39,537 bases of DNA. It comes from Nitrospirota bacterium. GTDB taxonomy: Bacteria > Nitrospirota > Thermodesulfovibrionia > UBA6902. A program made the translations under genes and the position numbers. The stretch's first letter is position 1. Each line of letters starts with the position of its first letter. The stretch lies in NCBI GenBank assembly GCA_016222905.1, contig JACRPZ010000066.1, forward strand, positions 1 to 39,537, read 5' to 3'. The notes under the pieces are model-generated. The model saw nothing but the letters and a program-made list of their open reading frames with translations, was not told the DNA's origin and did no database searches. Positions 1 through 9,131 of this stretch are shown here, in pieces.

Positions 1-112
1 AAAATCGTAACAAGGCAAGAAAGTTTAAGTAAAAACAGGAAATAACGATAGACTTATAAAAACAGAAGACGGATTTTAAAAAATCCGGCATGGAAAAACT
101 GAAAATCTCTAA

Positions 113-433
113 ATGACTTTTTCAGGAGTCTCAATTTGGATATCTGCAACATCGGGCGTAATAGGATTTATTATTGTTTTGCTATACCCTCAAAAGTTAC
201 CAAAAAATGTATCTCCATTAAAAGACTTTATTGTACGAGGTTTTATTGTTGTTATACTTTCCACAATTCTTAATAGTTTAGTTGAAGGAAGTTGGAATTT
301 AAAATATATAATAGATTTTCTTTGTATTAAGAAAGTGGGTCCGTGGGCGTTCCGGGCTGCTACATCTGTAGGTTACGTAGTTATAGTATTAGGATTTGAA
401 AGTTATTTGATTATAAAAAATAGTCATAAATAA
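113..433 (+). CDS. Small hypothetical membrane protein
   Basis: I do not recognise this 106-residue protein. Three hydrophobic stretches (about residues 6-26, 39-57 and 82-101) look like membrane helices, separated by short polar loops, with a lysine-rich C-terminus. The ATG has only a weak purine stretch upstream (GGAAAAACTGAAAA), so the start is uncertain. Base composition is clearly more AT-rich than gltX next door, and many codons end in A or T, which could mean recent acquisition or simply a weakly constrained gene. It is transcribed convergently with gltX, with no clear terminator between. It could be a small inner-membrane protein of an accessory system lying left of the window, or a chance open frame in AT-rich DNA. 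Confidence 0.45.
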   Translation: MTFSGVSIWISATSGVIGFIIVLLYPQKLPKNVSPLKDFIVRGFIVVILSTILNSLVEGSWNLKYIIDFLCIKKVGPWAFRAATSVGYVVIVLGFESYLIIKNSHK

Positions 434-499
434 TCGATCATTAGGGACACATTCCACCATGTTTTCTGAAAGTGCGTCAGCCAACTCTGCCTCTTTATA

Positions 500-1915
500 T
501 TATGCTTCAATCGCCTTCACCGCTTTCTCAAGCCTTCTGAGAGTCTTCTTTTTGCCGACAATCTCTATCAGCTCAAAGATCCCAGGACTTGCTGTGCCGC
601 CAGTCATCGCAACACGAACGGGCTGGGCAAGGTCTTTTAGCTTGACACCGTGCTTTTCCGTAACCGCCTTGAATATCTCCTCAAGCTTCTGATGTGAGAA
701 ATCCTCTATGGAAGCAAGTCCTTCTTTCAGGTCAATCAGCAGGTCACGGCTCTTCTGATTTAAGAACTTCTCCTTTGCCTTTGTATCATACTCAACCTCT
801 TCCGCAATATAGTAGCGCAATGAGACCGCCAGTTCGATCAACGTCCTTGAGCGCTCTTTCAGCGTGCCTATAGCCTTCATCAGCCATTCTTTATCAAGAG
901 ATTCACCCTCGCTGATTATTCTTTCTTTAATGAGAAACGGTATAACAAGCTCAGCCAATTTCTCATTTGAGGCATTTATTATATATTGGCTGTTAAGCCA
1001 TAAGAGCTTCTCAGGATTAAAGACAGCCGCTGCACTGCCCACATGGTCGAAAGAGAAATATTGAATAAGCTCTTCCTTTGTAAAGACCTCCTGATCCCCG
1101 TAAGACCAGCCAAGGCGCACAAGATAATTCACCAGCGCGTCCGGCAGGTATCCCATCTCATAATATGCCATTACCGATGTTGCTCCGTGTCTCTTTGAAA
1201 GTCGAGCCTTGTCTGAGCCGAGTATCATCGGCAGGTGGGCGAATTTGGGGACTGAATAATTGAGCGCTTCATATATCTGTATCTGTCTTGGTGTATTGTT
1301 AAGATGGTCATCACCTCTGATAACATGGGTTATCTTCATATCAACATCATCAACTACTACGGTAAGATTATAAGTCGGGGTACCGTCTGAACGGAGAATG
1401 ATCAGGTCGTCAAGCTGTTCATTTTCAAAGACAACATGCCCCCTGATCAGATCATCAACAACAGTCTGTCCATGATGGGGCATTTTGAATCTGACAACAG
1501 GATTTACTTCTTTAACAGGCTCTTTGAGATGCCTGCATCGTCCGTCGTACTTCTGCGGCTTGCCGGTTGAAATCGCAAGCCTACGCCTTTCTTCCAGATC
1601 CTCTGAAGAGCAGTAACAGTAATAAGCCTTGCCTGTTTCTAAAAGCTTATCTATATATTTTTTGTATATATCAAACCGCTCTGTCTGCCTGAACGGCCCC
1701 TCATCCCATTCAAGCCCCAGCCATTTCATTCCCTCGATTATCGCCTCAATATATTCATCAGTTGAGCGCGTTCTGTCCGTATCCTCTATCCTTAGAATAA
1801 AAGTACCGTTATTATGCTTTGCGTAAAGCCAGTTAAAGAGCGCGGTTCTCGCTCCTCCGATATGAAGGAAGCCTGTTGGACTCGGCGCAAATCTTACCCG
1901 TATCTTTTCAGTCAA
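500..1915 (-). CDS. gltX: Glutamate--tRNA ligase
   Basis: Class I aminoacyl-tRNA synthetase that charges tRNA(Glu) with glutamate in the cytoplasm. At 471 residues it has the usual bacterial length. The HIGH-type motif appears as PTGFLHIGG (residues 13-21) and the KMSKS-type motif as ARLSKRHG (237-244). A zinc site is visible as C100-x-C102 and C127-x-H129, matching the four ligands known for E. coli GluRS. The C-terminal third is the helical anticodon-binding domain. The start codon is TTG, supported by the sequence GGAGA about 8 nt upstream. tilS lies upstream on the same strand with a 91-nt gap, so the two may be co-transcribed. Whether the enzyme is discriminating or also mischarges tRNA(Gln) cannot be judged here. 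Confidence 0.97.
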   Translation of the reverse strand: MTEKIRVRFAPSPTGFLHIGGARTALFNWLYAKHNNGTFILRIEDTDRTRSTDEYIEAIIEGMKWLGLEWDEGPFRQTERFDIYKKYIDKLLETGKAYYCYCSSEDLEERRRLAISTGKPQKYDGRCRHLKEPVKEVNPVVRFKMPHHGQTVVDDLIRGHVVFENEQLDDLIILRSDGTPTYNLTVVVDDVDMKITHVIRGDDHLNNTPRQIQIYEALNYSVPKFAHLPMILGSDKARLSKRHGATSVMAYYEMGYLPDALVNYLVRLGWSYGDQEVFTKEELIQYFSFDHVGSAAAVFNPEKLLWLNSQYIINASNEKLAELVIPFLIKERIISEGESLDKEWLMKAIGTLKERSRTLIELAVSLRYYIAEEVEYDTKAKEKFLNQKSRDLLIDLKEGLASIEDFSHQKLEEIFKAVTEKHGVKLKDLAQPVRVAMTGGTASPGIFELIEIVGKKKTLRRLEKAVKAIEA

Positions 1916-2006
1916 ATGCAGTTCTCCTATAATTTATTAAGTAAGGTAAAGTATATCATAGTCATGAAGCACGTGGGTGAGGAAGTCTAGTAGAGGTGAT
2001 TTAGAG

Positions 2007-3392
2007 TCAGGATGTCTCATCTCGGAGAATACTGAGATTCAGAAACTTTCTTGTATCATCTTTAGGCGTGAATCTCGCATCCATACGGTATCCCGCAATC
2101 CAGACAATATCTTCTCCTGAGACAATTATAGGAACTGAATCTCTTTCATCATGCGGGACTTTGCAGTCAACAAAAAAATCCTGAAGCTTCTTCCTCATGC
2201 CAAAACCAGCCGGGTAAAAATAATCCCCATCCTCTCTCATTCGGATGTAAAGCGGAAAGACAAGCCTGTCATAGTCAAGAACAGCAGTCATCTTGCCGTC
2301 ACATCCGTCCTGACTTGTCTCTGAAACTTCTGCATTGATAACTATCCCTGCCTCTTCAAGCGTAACTTTACCTGGCACTTCAAAAGCGCACGGGGTAAAA
2401 CCCGATGACAACTCTTCTGTTGTCAAAAGCAGTGTCGAGTACTTTTTTACAACTCTTAAGCCCTTCGGGAGGTTCAGCATGTCGCCGCTCTGATTCTCTT
2501 TGATAAGCCTCAGAATATCGTCTACATGCCCCAGATCAATCCCCCTGTCAACTCCGATCTCAGACAGCACTCTCCTCATGATACGCCTTAATATCGGTTT
2601 TTCAATATTCTCAAGCGGCACAAGAAACAATTCAATAGAGTTATCGGTCTTCCTGGTGATAAGCCTCATCAGGGTCTTTGTTACGATAACCTCAAGATAA
2701 GCGTCTTCATCACGAAATATCTCCGCGGACTTGACGACGCTGTCAACAAAGGAAGGGTTCTGTTTCTTGATCTCCGGCATGATATTCTGTCTCAGCCAGT
2801 TGCGGAAATAATCTTCTTTGAGATTGGAGGAGTCAGTCAGAAACGGCTCATTCACGTCAGCAAGATACGCTTCTATCTCCTCTCTCTTTATGTCTATTAA
2901 GGGGCGTATGATATTTCCGCGCACAGGGGGAATGCCAGACATCCCTCTTCTGCCAGACCCTCTTATAAGCCTCATCAGGACTGTCTCCGCCTGATCATCG
3001 GCATGATGTCCAAGCGCCAGCTTTGTAACCTTCAGTTCCTCGCACATTTTATCGAACATCTTATATCTCATATCTCTGGCAGCTTCCTGAAGATTTAGAT
3101 TATTCTCCCTGACATACTCTTCCAGATTAATTGATTTAGGAATAAACCTGATGCCGAGCCTGTCGCAGAGACTCCTGCAAGAACTTATCTCCTGCACATT
3201 TTCATCAGGCCGCAGGCCGTGATTTATATAAACCGCATAAAGAGAGAGATTGAAATTGTCTCTCAGTTTATCTAAAATAATCGTGAGACAGACAGAGTCA
3301 GTACCGCCGGAGAGACCTATAAGCACGATGTCTCCCTCGGAGAGCATTGAATACTTCCTGATTGTTTTATTTACTTTTTCCAAAAGTTTCAT
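2007..3392 (-). CDS. tilS: tRNA(Ile)-lysidine synthase
   Basis: PP-loop ATPase that converts C34 of the CAU-anticodon tRNA(Ile) to lysidine, so that it reads AUA and is charged with isoleucine. The N-terminal PP-loop signature is SGGTDS at residues 28-33. The protein (461 residues) continues with the middle substrate-binding domain and the C-terminal TilS_C domain, recognisable from RMREDGDYFYPAG and the following KLQDFFVDCKVPHDERD stretch. It is a full-length long-form TilS. There is no Shine-Dalgarno sequence; instead a TATAAT (minus strand, 3399-3404) lies 6 nt before the ATG, which would place transcription start on the start codon. lysA is divergent, 65 nt away. Confidence 0.95.
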   Translation of the reverse strand: MKLLEKVNKTIRKYSMLSEGDIVLIGLSGGTDSVCLTIILDKLRDNFNLSLYAVYINHGLRPDENVQEISSCRSLCDRLGIRFIPKSINLEEYVRENNLNLQEAARDMRYKMFDKMCEELKVTKLALGHHADDQAETVLMRLIRGSGRRGMSGIPPVRGNIIRPLIDIKREEIEAYLADVNEPFLTDSSNLKEDYFRNWLRQNIMPEIKKQNPSFVDSVVKSAEIFRDEDAYLEVIVTKTLMRLITRKTDNSIELFLVPLENIEKPILRRIMRRVLSEIGVDRGIDLGHVDDILRLIKENQSGDMLNLPKGLRVVKKYSTLLLTTEELSSGFTPCAFEVPGKVTLEEAGIVINAEVSETSQDGCDGKMTAVLDYDRLVFPLYIRMREDGDYFYPAGFGMRKKLQDFFVDCKVPHDERDSVPIIVSGEDIVWIAGYRMDARFTPKDDTRKFLNLSILRDETS

Positions 3393-3398
3393 AGATAA

Positions 3399-3404
3399 AT
3401 TATA
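3399..3404 (-). promoter_or_regulatory. Candidate -10 box of tilS, possibly leaderless
   Basis: A perfect TATAAT on the minus strand ends 6 nt before the tilS ATG at 3392. A start site 6-7 nt downstream of a -10 box would fall on the A of the ATG, giving a leaderless mRNA; no Shine-Dalgarno sequence is present to argue otherwise. The -35 region at normal spacing (GTCGCT) is poor, so the call is tentative. Confidence 0.35.
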
Positions 3405-3457
3405 ACTTATATCAATAATCGAGCGACGCTTAACGGGGAAAAGCCTTTTCGTAAAAC

Positions 3458-4717
3458 ATGCATTATTTTAAATATAAAAATTCCGAACTATACGCTGAGG
3501 ATGTTCCCGTCAGCAAAATTGTTGAAAAGGCAGGAACGCCGCTCTACATATACAGTCATAAGACATTTCTGCAGCACCTAAATGCCTACAAAAACGCCTT
3601 TAACGGTTATAATCATACCATATGTTTTGCGCTGAAAGCCAATTCCAACAGCGCTATTCTCAGGCTGCTTGCAAAGAACGGCTCAGGCGCTGATGTGGTC
3701 TCAGGAGGAGAGCTTTTTCTTGCGCTGAAGGCAGGCATTCCGGCTAAAAAGATCGTGTATGCGGGAGTGGGCAAGACTGATGATGAGATTGCGTACGCGC
3801 TTAAATCCCGCATCCTCATGTTCAATGTCGAATCAGCCGATGAGCTTAAGGCCATCAACAGAGTTGCCGCAAGACTCGGTGTAAACGCGCCGATTGCGCT
3901 CAGGGTCAATCCTGATATTGACCCGAAGACTCATCCATATATTTCTACAGGATTGAAAGAGAGCAAATTCGGCATCCCTATAGAAGACGCTTTGGAACAC
4001 TACAGGTTTGCAAAGAAACTCTCCAATATAGAAATATTAGGCATACATAAGCATATCGGTTCACAGATAACCAAAATCAGGCCGTTCGTTGATGCACTGA
4101 AGAAAGTTCTGGTACTTGCGGATAACCTTCAAAGATCAGGGATAAACATTAAACATCTTGACGTGGGCGGAGGGCTCGGAATAGATTACAACAATGATTC
4201 GCCCCCAAACCCTGAAGATCTCTCAAAGGCCATCCTGCCTTTATTGAAGAAGTATAATTTCAACCTCATCATTATAGAACCGGGAAGGTCAATTGCCGGA
4301 AATGCAGGGATACTTGTTACAAAGGCGCTCTACTTAAAACATCATCCGAAAAAAGAGTTCGTAATTGTTGATGCAGGAATGAATGATCTTATCAGGCCAA
4401 GCCTCTACAATTCATTTCATAATATTGTGCCTGTAAGGAAGAACAGCCGCAAAAAAGTTAATGTGGATATAGTCGGACCGATATGCGAATCAGGGGATTT
4501 TCTTGGAAAAAACAGAAAAATTAACCGCGTAATGCAGGGCGAACTGTTAGCTGTTATGAGCGCAGGCGCATATGGCTTCACCATGAGCTCCACCTATAAC
4601 AGCAGGCCGAGACCAGCTGAAGTGCTTGTAAAGGGGAATAAGTTTTTTATAATCCGTGAAAGAGAAGAGTACAGCGACCTCGACAGAAGGATCAAGATGC
4701 CGGAGTTCCTGAAATGA
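3458..4717 (+). CDS. lysA: Diaminopimelate decarboxylase
   Basis: PLP-dependent fold III decarboxylase that converts meso-diaminopimelate to L-lysine, the last step of lysine synthesis. The PLP lysine is K60 in CFALKAN; the glycine-rich phosphate-binding loop HLDVGGGLGID lies near residue 235, and the CESGDFLG motif, whose Cys acts across the dimer interface in the family, is near residue 347. Length (419 aa) is normal. The N-terminus HYFKYKNSELYAEDVPV matches where the family usually begins, so this ATG is kept although no good ribosome-binding site precedes it. The last 4 nt overlap dapF (ATGA), so the two are translationally coupled; the upstream pathway enzyme is downstream in the operon. 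Confidence 0.97.
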   Translation: MHYFKYKNSELYAEDVPVSKIVEKAGTPLYIYSHKTFLQHLNAYKNAFNGYNHTICFALKANSNSAILRLLAKNGSGADVVSGGELFLALKAGIPAKKIVYAGVGKTDDEIAYALKSRILMFNVESADELKAINRVAARLGVNAPIALRVNPDIDPKTHPYISTGLKESKFGIPIEDALEHYRFAKKLSNIEILGIHKHIGSQITKIRPFVDALKKVLVLADNLQRSGINIKHLDVGGGLGIDYNNDSPPNPEDLSKAILPLLKKYNFNLIIIEPGRSIAGNAGILVTKALYLKHHPKKEFVIVDAGMNDLIRPSLYNSFHNIVPVRKNSRKKVNVDIVGPICESGDFLGKNRKINRVMQGELLAVMSAGAYGFTMSSTYNSRPRPAEVLVKGNKFFIIREREEYSDLDRRIKMPEFLK

Positions 4718-5571
4718 AGATTCCATTTACAAAGATGCAGGGGCTCGGCAATGACTTTATTCTGCTTGATAACAGAAAGGGTATCTATAAAAATCCCGAA
4801 AAACTCTCAAAGCGGATGTGCAATCGGAGGTTCGGCATCGGCGCTGATCAGTTGTTGCTTTTAGTCAATTCAGGCAGAGCGGATTTCAGGATGCGCATCT
4901 TTAATGCAGACGGCTCGGAAGTCGAGATGTGCGGAAACGGCATAAGATGCCTTGCAAAATATATCTGGGACAATAAGCTTGGAACAGGAAGTTCCCTCGC
5001 AATAGAAACAGATGCAGGCATTATACGCCCTGAAAAATCAGGAGAACTCATTAAGGTCAATATGGGAGAGCCGGTACTTGAACCGGAGAAGATACCAGTA
5101 AATTTAGGGGCAGGGGTCAGGGGTCAGGGGTTAGACTCAAAATCATCACTCGTTAAAAATTTTCCTATAAAAATTGATGGGAAAACTTTTAAGATTACCT
5201 GTGTTTCAATGGGGAATCCCCATGCTGTGATAGTTGTCAAGGATGTTAATTCCATACCGCTTGAGACTTTTGGCCCTCTGATAGAAAATCACAGGTTTTT
5301 TCCCAAGAGAACAAATGTTGAGTTCATACATATTACAGATCGTAAAAATATAAAAATGCGCGTATGGGAAAGAGGGGCAGGAGAGACATTGGCATGCGGG
5401 ACCGGCGCATCTGCTGCGGCTGTTGCATCATCACTGTTAGGACTGACTGACAGAAGAGTTAACGTACATCTTAAAGGCGGCAAGCTCCTGATAAACTGGT
5501 CGTCAAAAGACGGTCATGTTTACATGACAGGCCCGGCAGTAAAAGTCTTTGAAGGAAACTTTCAAATCTAA
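4714..5571 (+). CDS. dapF: Diaminopimelate epimerase
   Basis: Cofactor-independent epimerase interconverting LL- and meso-diaminopimelate, which feeds both lysine and peptidoglycan synthesis. Both catalytic cysteines are present: C73 in EMCGNGIRC and C228 in ACGTGAS. The N-terminal MQGLGNDF and the central VSMGNPHAV motifs are also intact, and 285 residues is a normal length. The start overlaps the lysA stop. An oddity is the G-rich tandem repeat at 5107-5130, read in frame as AGVRGQG about residues 132-138; it sits in a variable linker before the second lobe, so the enzyme is probably unaffected. Confidence 0.97.
   Translation: MKIPFTKMQGLGNDFILLDNRKGIYKNPEKLSKRMCNRRFGIGADQLLLLVNSGRADFRMRIFNADGSEVEMCGNGIRCLAKYIWDNKLGTGSSLAIETDAGIIRPEKSGELIKVNMGEPVLEPEKIPVNLGAGVRGQGLDSKSSLVKNFPIKIDGKTFKITCVSMGNPHAVIVVKDVNSIPLETFGPLIENHRFFPKRTNVEFIHITDRKNIKMRVWERGAGETLACGTGASAAAVASSLLGLTDRRVNVHLKGGKLLINWSSKDGHVYMTGPAVKVFEGNFQI
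5107..5130 (+). repeat. In-gene G-quadruplex-type tandem repeat
   Basis: Four runs of exactly four G separated by loops CA, TCA and TCA, followed by TTA: a 7-nt unit of the type GGGGTCA repeated inside dapF on the coding strand. It meets the usual sequence definition of an intramolecular G-quadruplex with short loops. The repeat keeps the reading frame. Confidence 0.85.
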
Positions 5572-5586
5572 ATCAGAACATCTTCT

Positions 5587-6342
5587 CTATTTTTGGCCTG
5601 AGCCTTTGCCTATCAGCAATCCTATGTATTTATTAATAGGATTGCTCCTTTTTAAAAAGGGGACCGGCAGCCTGCGGCGTGAACCCAATTTTTTTAGCTC
5701 TTTAATAATGTCCTGATCTTTCGGATCAGCATTAAGTCCCAGGTTAAACGCTGCAACCGCGTCTCTCCTTTTGTCGGCTCCAAGATATGCCCTGCCGAGA
5801 TTCAGATAAAACGCGGGATAGTAAACCTCTTTTTCCAATGAGACAGAAGAATCAAGCTGCTTAATCGCGTCTCTGCACATTTTAATACCTTCTTTATGCT
5901 TTTTCCAGACAATTGAATTAAGACAGCCGTAATATGACATAAGCAGAGGATCGGACGGGTACAACTCCAAACCTCTCTTTAAAAGATCTAAAGCATCAAC
6001 ACCCCTTCCGGCACCAATCAAATCCATGGCCTCATTAAAGTATTCGGTCTTTTTCTTCCGCTTCTTAATGGATGCCTTAGTGAATTCCTCTGTAACCTTC
6101 TTGTGGAGCTTCTGCATCAATTCTTCGATCTTCTTGGGAAAATCCTTTTTTCCGGCTATTGATAAATAGTCGGCTTCCTCTGAAAAGAGTATCTTTCCTT
6201 CTAAAAAAACCCTCGAAATCACCTTGGTCTTTCTCTTTGAAACTTCTTCCGTCTGCACAATATAGGTGGTATTATCAATAGTAATCTTACTGATAAATGA
6301 GGGCAGAGAAGCCTTGATATTTTCCTTATGATTGGAGTTCAT
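5587..6342 (-). CDS. TPR-repeat protein of unknown function
   Basis: A 251-residue cytoplasmic protein without signal peptide or membrane helix. The N-terminal 80 residues look like a small beta-rich domain (ITIDNTTYIVQTEE..VISRVFLEGKILFSEE) followed by a lysine-rich segment (KASIKKRKKK near residue 95). From about residue 103 to 215 there are tetratricopeptide-like helical repeats, for example EAMDLIGAGRGVDALDLLKR and LNLGRAYLGADKRRDAVAAF. The C-terminus is basic. TPRs mediate protein-protein contacts; no catalytic residues are apparent. It converges with dapF (15-nt gap) and lies downstream of htpG on the same strand with a gap of about 90 nt. The start has no strong ribosome-binding site. 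Confidence 0.8.
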   Translation of the reverse strand: MNSNHKENIKASLPSFISKITIDNTTYIVQTEEVSKRKTKVISRVFLEGKILFSEEADYLSIAGKKDFPKKIEELMQKLHKKVTEEFTKASIKKRKKKTEYFNEAMDLIGAGRGVDALDLLKRGLELYPSDPLLMSYYGCLNSIVWKKHKEGIKMCRDAIKQLDSSVSLEKEVYYPAFYLNLGRAYLGADKRRDAVAAFNLGLNADPKDQDIIKELKKLGSRRRLPVPFLKRSNPINKYIGLLIGKGSGQK

Positions 6343-6434
6343 AGTTACATGATAGCATAAATTTGGGGTTATGCAATCATGATTTATTCAGACTGAAAGC
6401 TGTGCGGTTATTAAAGAAATATTCTTCAATGTTA

Positions 6435-8339
6435 TCACTTACCGGTCTTAAGATTTTCAACCATAAGATCAGCTATAGCTTTTGTAAAAGCTGATGGGTC
6501 TTTCGGTTTTGAGCCTTCTAACAACAGCGCCTGATCATAAAGAAGATCTGCATATTTTTGCAGGACTACGCTCTTTTTTTCTTTTTCAAAAATAGCGTTC
6601 AGAGCTTCAAAAAGCGGGTGCGATGGATTTATCTCAAGAATTCTTTTTCTGTCAGGAATGCTCTGCCCCATCGCCTTCATAAGCTTCTCCATCTGAGGAT
6701 CCATATCTCCCTCATCAGCCACAAGACAGCAGGCAGAGTCCTTAAGCCTTCCGGAAAGCCTCACATCTTTTACTTCACCTTTAAGATGATCCTTGATAAG
6801 TTCAATGAGCAACTTATATTTTTTCCCGGATTTTTCTTTCTCTGTCTTCTCGTTCTTATCAAGACTTATATCGCCCTTTATAGCAGACTTTAACTTCTTA
6901 CCCTTATATTCAAATCCAGACATTATAAAATCATCTATATCATCAAGCATAATAAGGACTTCATAACCTTTATCCTGAAAGACCTCGATATAAGGAGATT
7001 TCATTACTTCATTCCGGGATGAACCTGTTATATAGTAAATATCCTCCTGCCCTTCCTTCATGCCGCTAAGATAATCATAGAGTGTTCGGAACTTTCCCTC
7101 TTCTGTCTTTGTTGACTCAAAAAGGAGCAGATCGGCTATGCTCTCTCTTCTTGAAAAATCAAAATGAATTCCTTCTTTCAGAACCCTGCCGAATTCTTTA
7201 TAAAACTTCAGGTATTTCTCATATTCATCCTTCTTCAATTCCCCAAGTGTATCAAGCACCTTTTTTGTAATGCTGTTCTTTATGACCTCAACCTTCCTGT
7301 TATTCTGAAGTATCTCTCTTGAGACATTTAATGGCAGGTCGGATGAATCCACGATGCCTCTTACAAACCTGAGATACGGTTGTATTAACTCCTCGCAGTG
7401 GTCCATGATCTTGACCCTTTTGACGTAAAGCGCTGGCCCGATCTTATACTCTTTATAGAAGATGTCAAAAGGCCTGACAGACGGGACATATAAAAGAGAA
7501 ACGAATTCCGAAGTGCCTTCAGCCTTATAATGAATGATCTTTGCGGGGTCTGAAAAGTCATGAGATATATGCTTATAAAATTCGTTATATTCGGTTTCTG
7601 TAATGTCGGATTTATTTTTTACCCATATAGCCTTACCTGAATTCAGGGTCTCTTCTTCCGTAACTTTTACCTTTTCGCCTTTTTTTATACTGCTCTCCTG
7701 CTCACGCTCCACATCCATGACAACAGGATGTTCTATAAAATCCGAATATTTCTTTACGACATTCCTTATCTCCCACTCCTTGAGGTACATCTTCTCATCT
7801 TCCCTGAGGCGCAGAATAACATCAGTCCCTTTGCCATCCTTCTCCACCTCTTCAACAGTAAAAGAACCCTCCCCTCCGGATTCCCACTTAACGCCTTTAT
7901 TATTACCTGTTCCTGCCTTCCTTGTAATAACAGTGACCCTGTCTGCAACCATGAAGGAAGAGTAAAATCCAACGCCGAACTGCCCTATAAGCTCAGGATT
8001 ATCCTTTACTGCCTTGTCATGCAGCAAATTGATAAATTCCTTTGTGCCCGAGCGCGCAATGGTTCCGAGTTCCTGTATCACTTCATCATGAGTCATGCCA
8101 ATGCCGTTGTCGCTGATTGTGAGCGTCCCTGCATTATTGTCCGCAGTAATTCTTATCTTCCAATCCTTCTCGCCCTCGAGAATATTGTTATTTGTCAATG
8201 ACTCATACCGCGCCTTGTCAATAGCATCAGAGGCATTGGATATAAGCTCCCTAAGAAATATCTCCTTGTGAGAATACAGAGAGTGGATCATCAGATCCAG
8301 CAGTTGTTTTACTTCTGTCTTAAATTCCATCTTTTCCAT
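6435..8339 (-). CDS. htpG: Chaperone HtpG (Hsp90)
   Basis: Bacterial Hsp90, an ATP-dependent homodimeric cytosolic chaperone. The N-terminal GHKL ATPase domain is intact: E31 and N35 in FLRELISNASDA, DNGIGM near residue 80, and the lid motif GQFGVGFYSSF near residue 118. The middle domain carries GIVDSSDLPLNVSRE, and the C-terminal dimerisation domain follows. Total length of 634 residues is normal. The gene follows an exported cyclophilin on the same strand after 41 nt, so both may be one transcript. A GAGAGGTAA sequence lies rather far (about 15 nt) from the ATG; Met4 (8330) is an alternative start. Confidence 0.97.
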   Translation of the reverse strand: MEKMEFKTEVKQLLDLMIHSLYSHKEIFLRELISNASDAIDKARYESLTNNNILEGEKDWKIRITADNNAGTLTISDNGIGMTHDEVIQELGTIARSGTKEFINLLHDKAVKDNPELIGQFGVGFYSSFMVADRVTVITRKAGTGNNKGVKWESGGEGSFTVEEVEKDGKGTDVILRLREDEKMYLKEWEIRNVVKKYSDFIEHPVVMDVEREQESSIKKGEKVKVTEEETLNSGKAIWVKNKSDITETEYNEFYKHISHDFSDPAKIIHYKAEGTSEFVSLLYVPSVRPFDIFYKEYKIGPALYVKRVKIMDHCEELIQPYLRFVRGIVDSSDLPLNVSREILQNNRKVEVIKNSITKKVLDTLGELKKDEYEKYLKFYKEFGRVLKEGIHFDFSRRESIADLLLFESTKTEEGKFRTLYDYLSGMKEGQEDIYYITGSSRNEVMKSPYIEVFQDKGYEVLIMLDDIDDFIMSGFEYKGKKLKSAIKGDISLDKNEKTEKEKSGKKYKLLIELIKDHLKGEVKDVRLSGRLKDSACCLVADEGDMDPQMEKLMKAMGQSIPDRKRILEINPSHPLFEALNAIFEKEKKSVVLQKYADLLYDQALLLEGSKPKDPSAFTKAIADLMVENLKTGK

Positions 8340-8380
8340 ATTTGAACTCGTTACCTCTCTTTTGCGATAAACATTGATGC

Positions 8381-8953
8381 TTATTTAGGTTCTACAATCT
8401 TAACCTTCATCTCGATCTTTTCGTTCGGTTTATCACCGGCACGAGGCTGGCTCACGATCTTGTCGACCACTTCGATTCCGGACACCACCTTCCCAAATGC
8501 CGTGTACTGGTTGTTCAGATGCGGGGCGTCGGCCACACAGATGAAGAACTGGGATCCGGCGCTGTCAGGATGTGCTGACCGGGCCATGGAGAGAATGCCC
8601 CGAACGTGCTTTGTGTCGTTGAACTCAGCCTTCACGGAATAGCCGGGACCACCAGTGCCGTTTCCTTTGGGGTCTCCGCCCTGTATCATGAAACCTGGTA
8701 TTATGCGGTGGAACGTCGTCCCGTTATAAAAGCCCTTCCTGGCAAGATCAATAAAATTATTCACGTGATTAGGCGCAACATCCGGCAAAAAACTGAGTTC
8801 TATATTCCCAAATTTTGTCTCAATAACAGCCTTAGTCTCAGACATCTTCTTAATCTCCTCTTTAGTGAATTTTTTAGATACCGGTTCTGCGTGAGCAGAA
8901 GCAACGAACAGCGTCATTAAAAACAGCGACAAACATATTCTCAAAAATCTCAT
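8381..8953 (-). CDS. Exported cyclophilin-type peptidyl-prolyl isomerase
   Basis: Catalyses cis-trans isomerisation of Xaa-Pro bonds, here probably in the periplasm. The cyclophilin core is clear: FHRIIPGFMIQGGDP with the catalytic Arg, GTGGPGYSVKAEF, MARSAHPDSAGSQFF and LNNQYTAFGKV. A signal peptide (MRFLRI then a hydrophobic core ending ASAHA) precedes it. I start at the second ATG, 15 nt inside the longest frame, because the GGAGGG ribosome-binding site lies just before it and between the two ATGs; this also leaves a cleaner signal peptide. The product is 190 residues. Proximity to htpG suggests a folding-related transcription unit. Confidence 0.93.
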   Translation of the reverse strand: MRFLRICLSLFLMTLFVASAHAEPVSKKFTKEEIKKMSETKAVIETKFGNIELSFLPDVAPNHVNNFIDLARKGFYNGTTFHRIIPGFMIQGGDPKGNGTGGPGYSVKAEFNDTKHVRGILSMARSAHPDSAGSQFFICVADAPHLNNQYTAFGKVVSGIEVVDKIVSQPRAGDKPNEKIEMKVKIVEPK

Positions 8954-9131
8954 AATCCCTCCATACATTATGTGTTTTTTTGACAGGACAAACAGAAAGA
9001 CACGTATTCCTGCTGAAGTTTATTCCATGCTTTGATATAAGACGGTATTTATTTTGCCATAGATGCAGCAGAAATTTCCAGAGACTTATAGAATTGAAGC
9101 CTATATTTTCAGAGTTGTGATAACAAAACAG

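Noticed and set aside
1-25. The first bases include TCGTAACAAGGC, which resembles the 3' end of 16S rRNA (GTCGTAACAAGGTA).
   Set aside because: Only about 14 bases match and the expected following sequence ending in GGATCACCTCCTT is absent; likely chance.
459-692. Plus-strand frame opposite the gltX 3' end.
   Set aside because: Antisense to conserved gltX codons; no ribosome-binding site.
6355-6374. Short inverted repeat GCATAA/TTATGC after htpG.
   Set aside because: Six base pairs with an 8-nt loop and no T-run; too weak to call a terminator or operator.
7603-8201. Long plus-strand open frames opposite htpG.
   Set aside because: They are antisense to a well-conserved gene, overlap one another and resemble nothing.
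8954-8968. Upstream ATG for the cyclophilin.
   Set aside because: The ribosome-binding site lies between this ATG and the next, so the second ATG is used.
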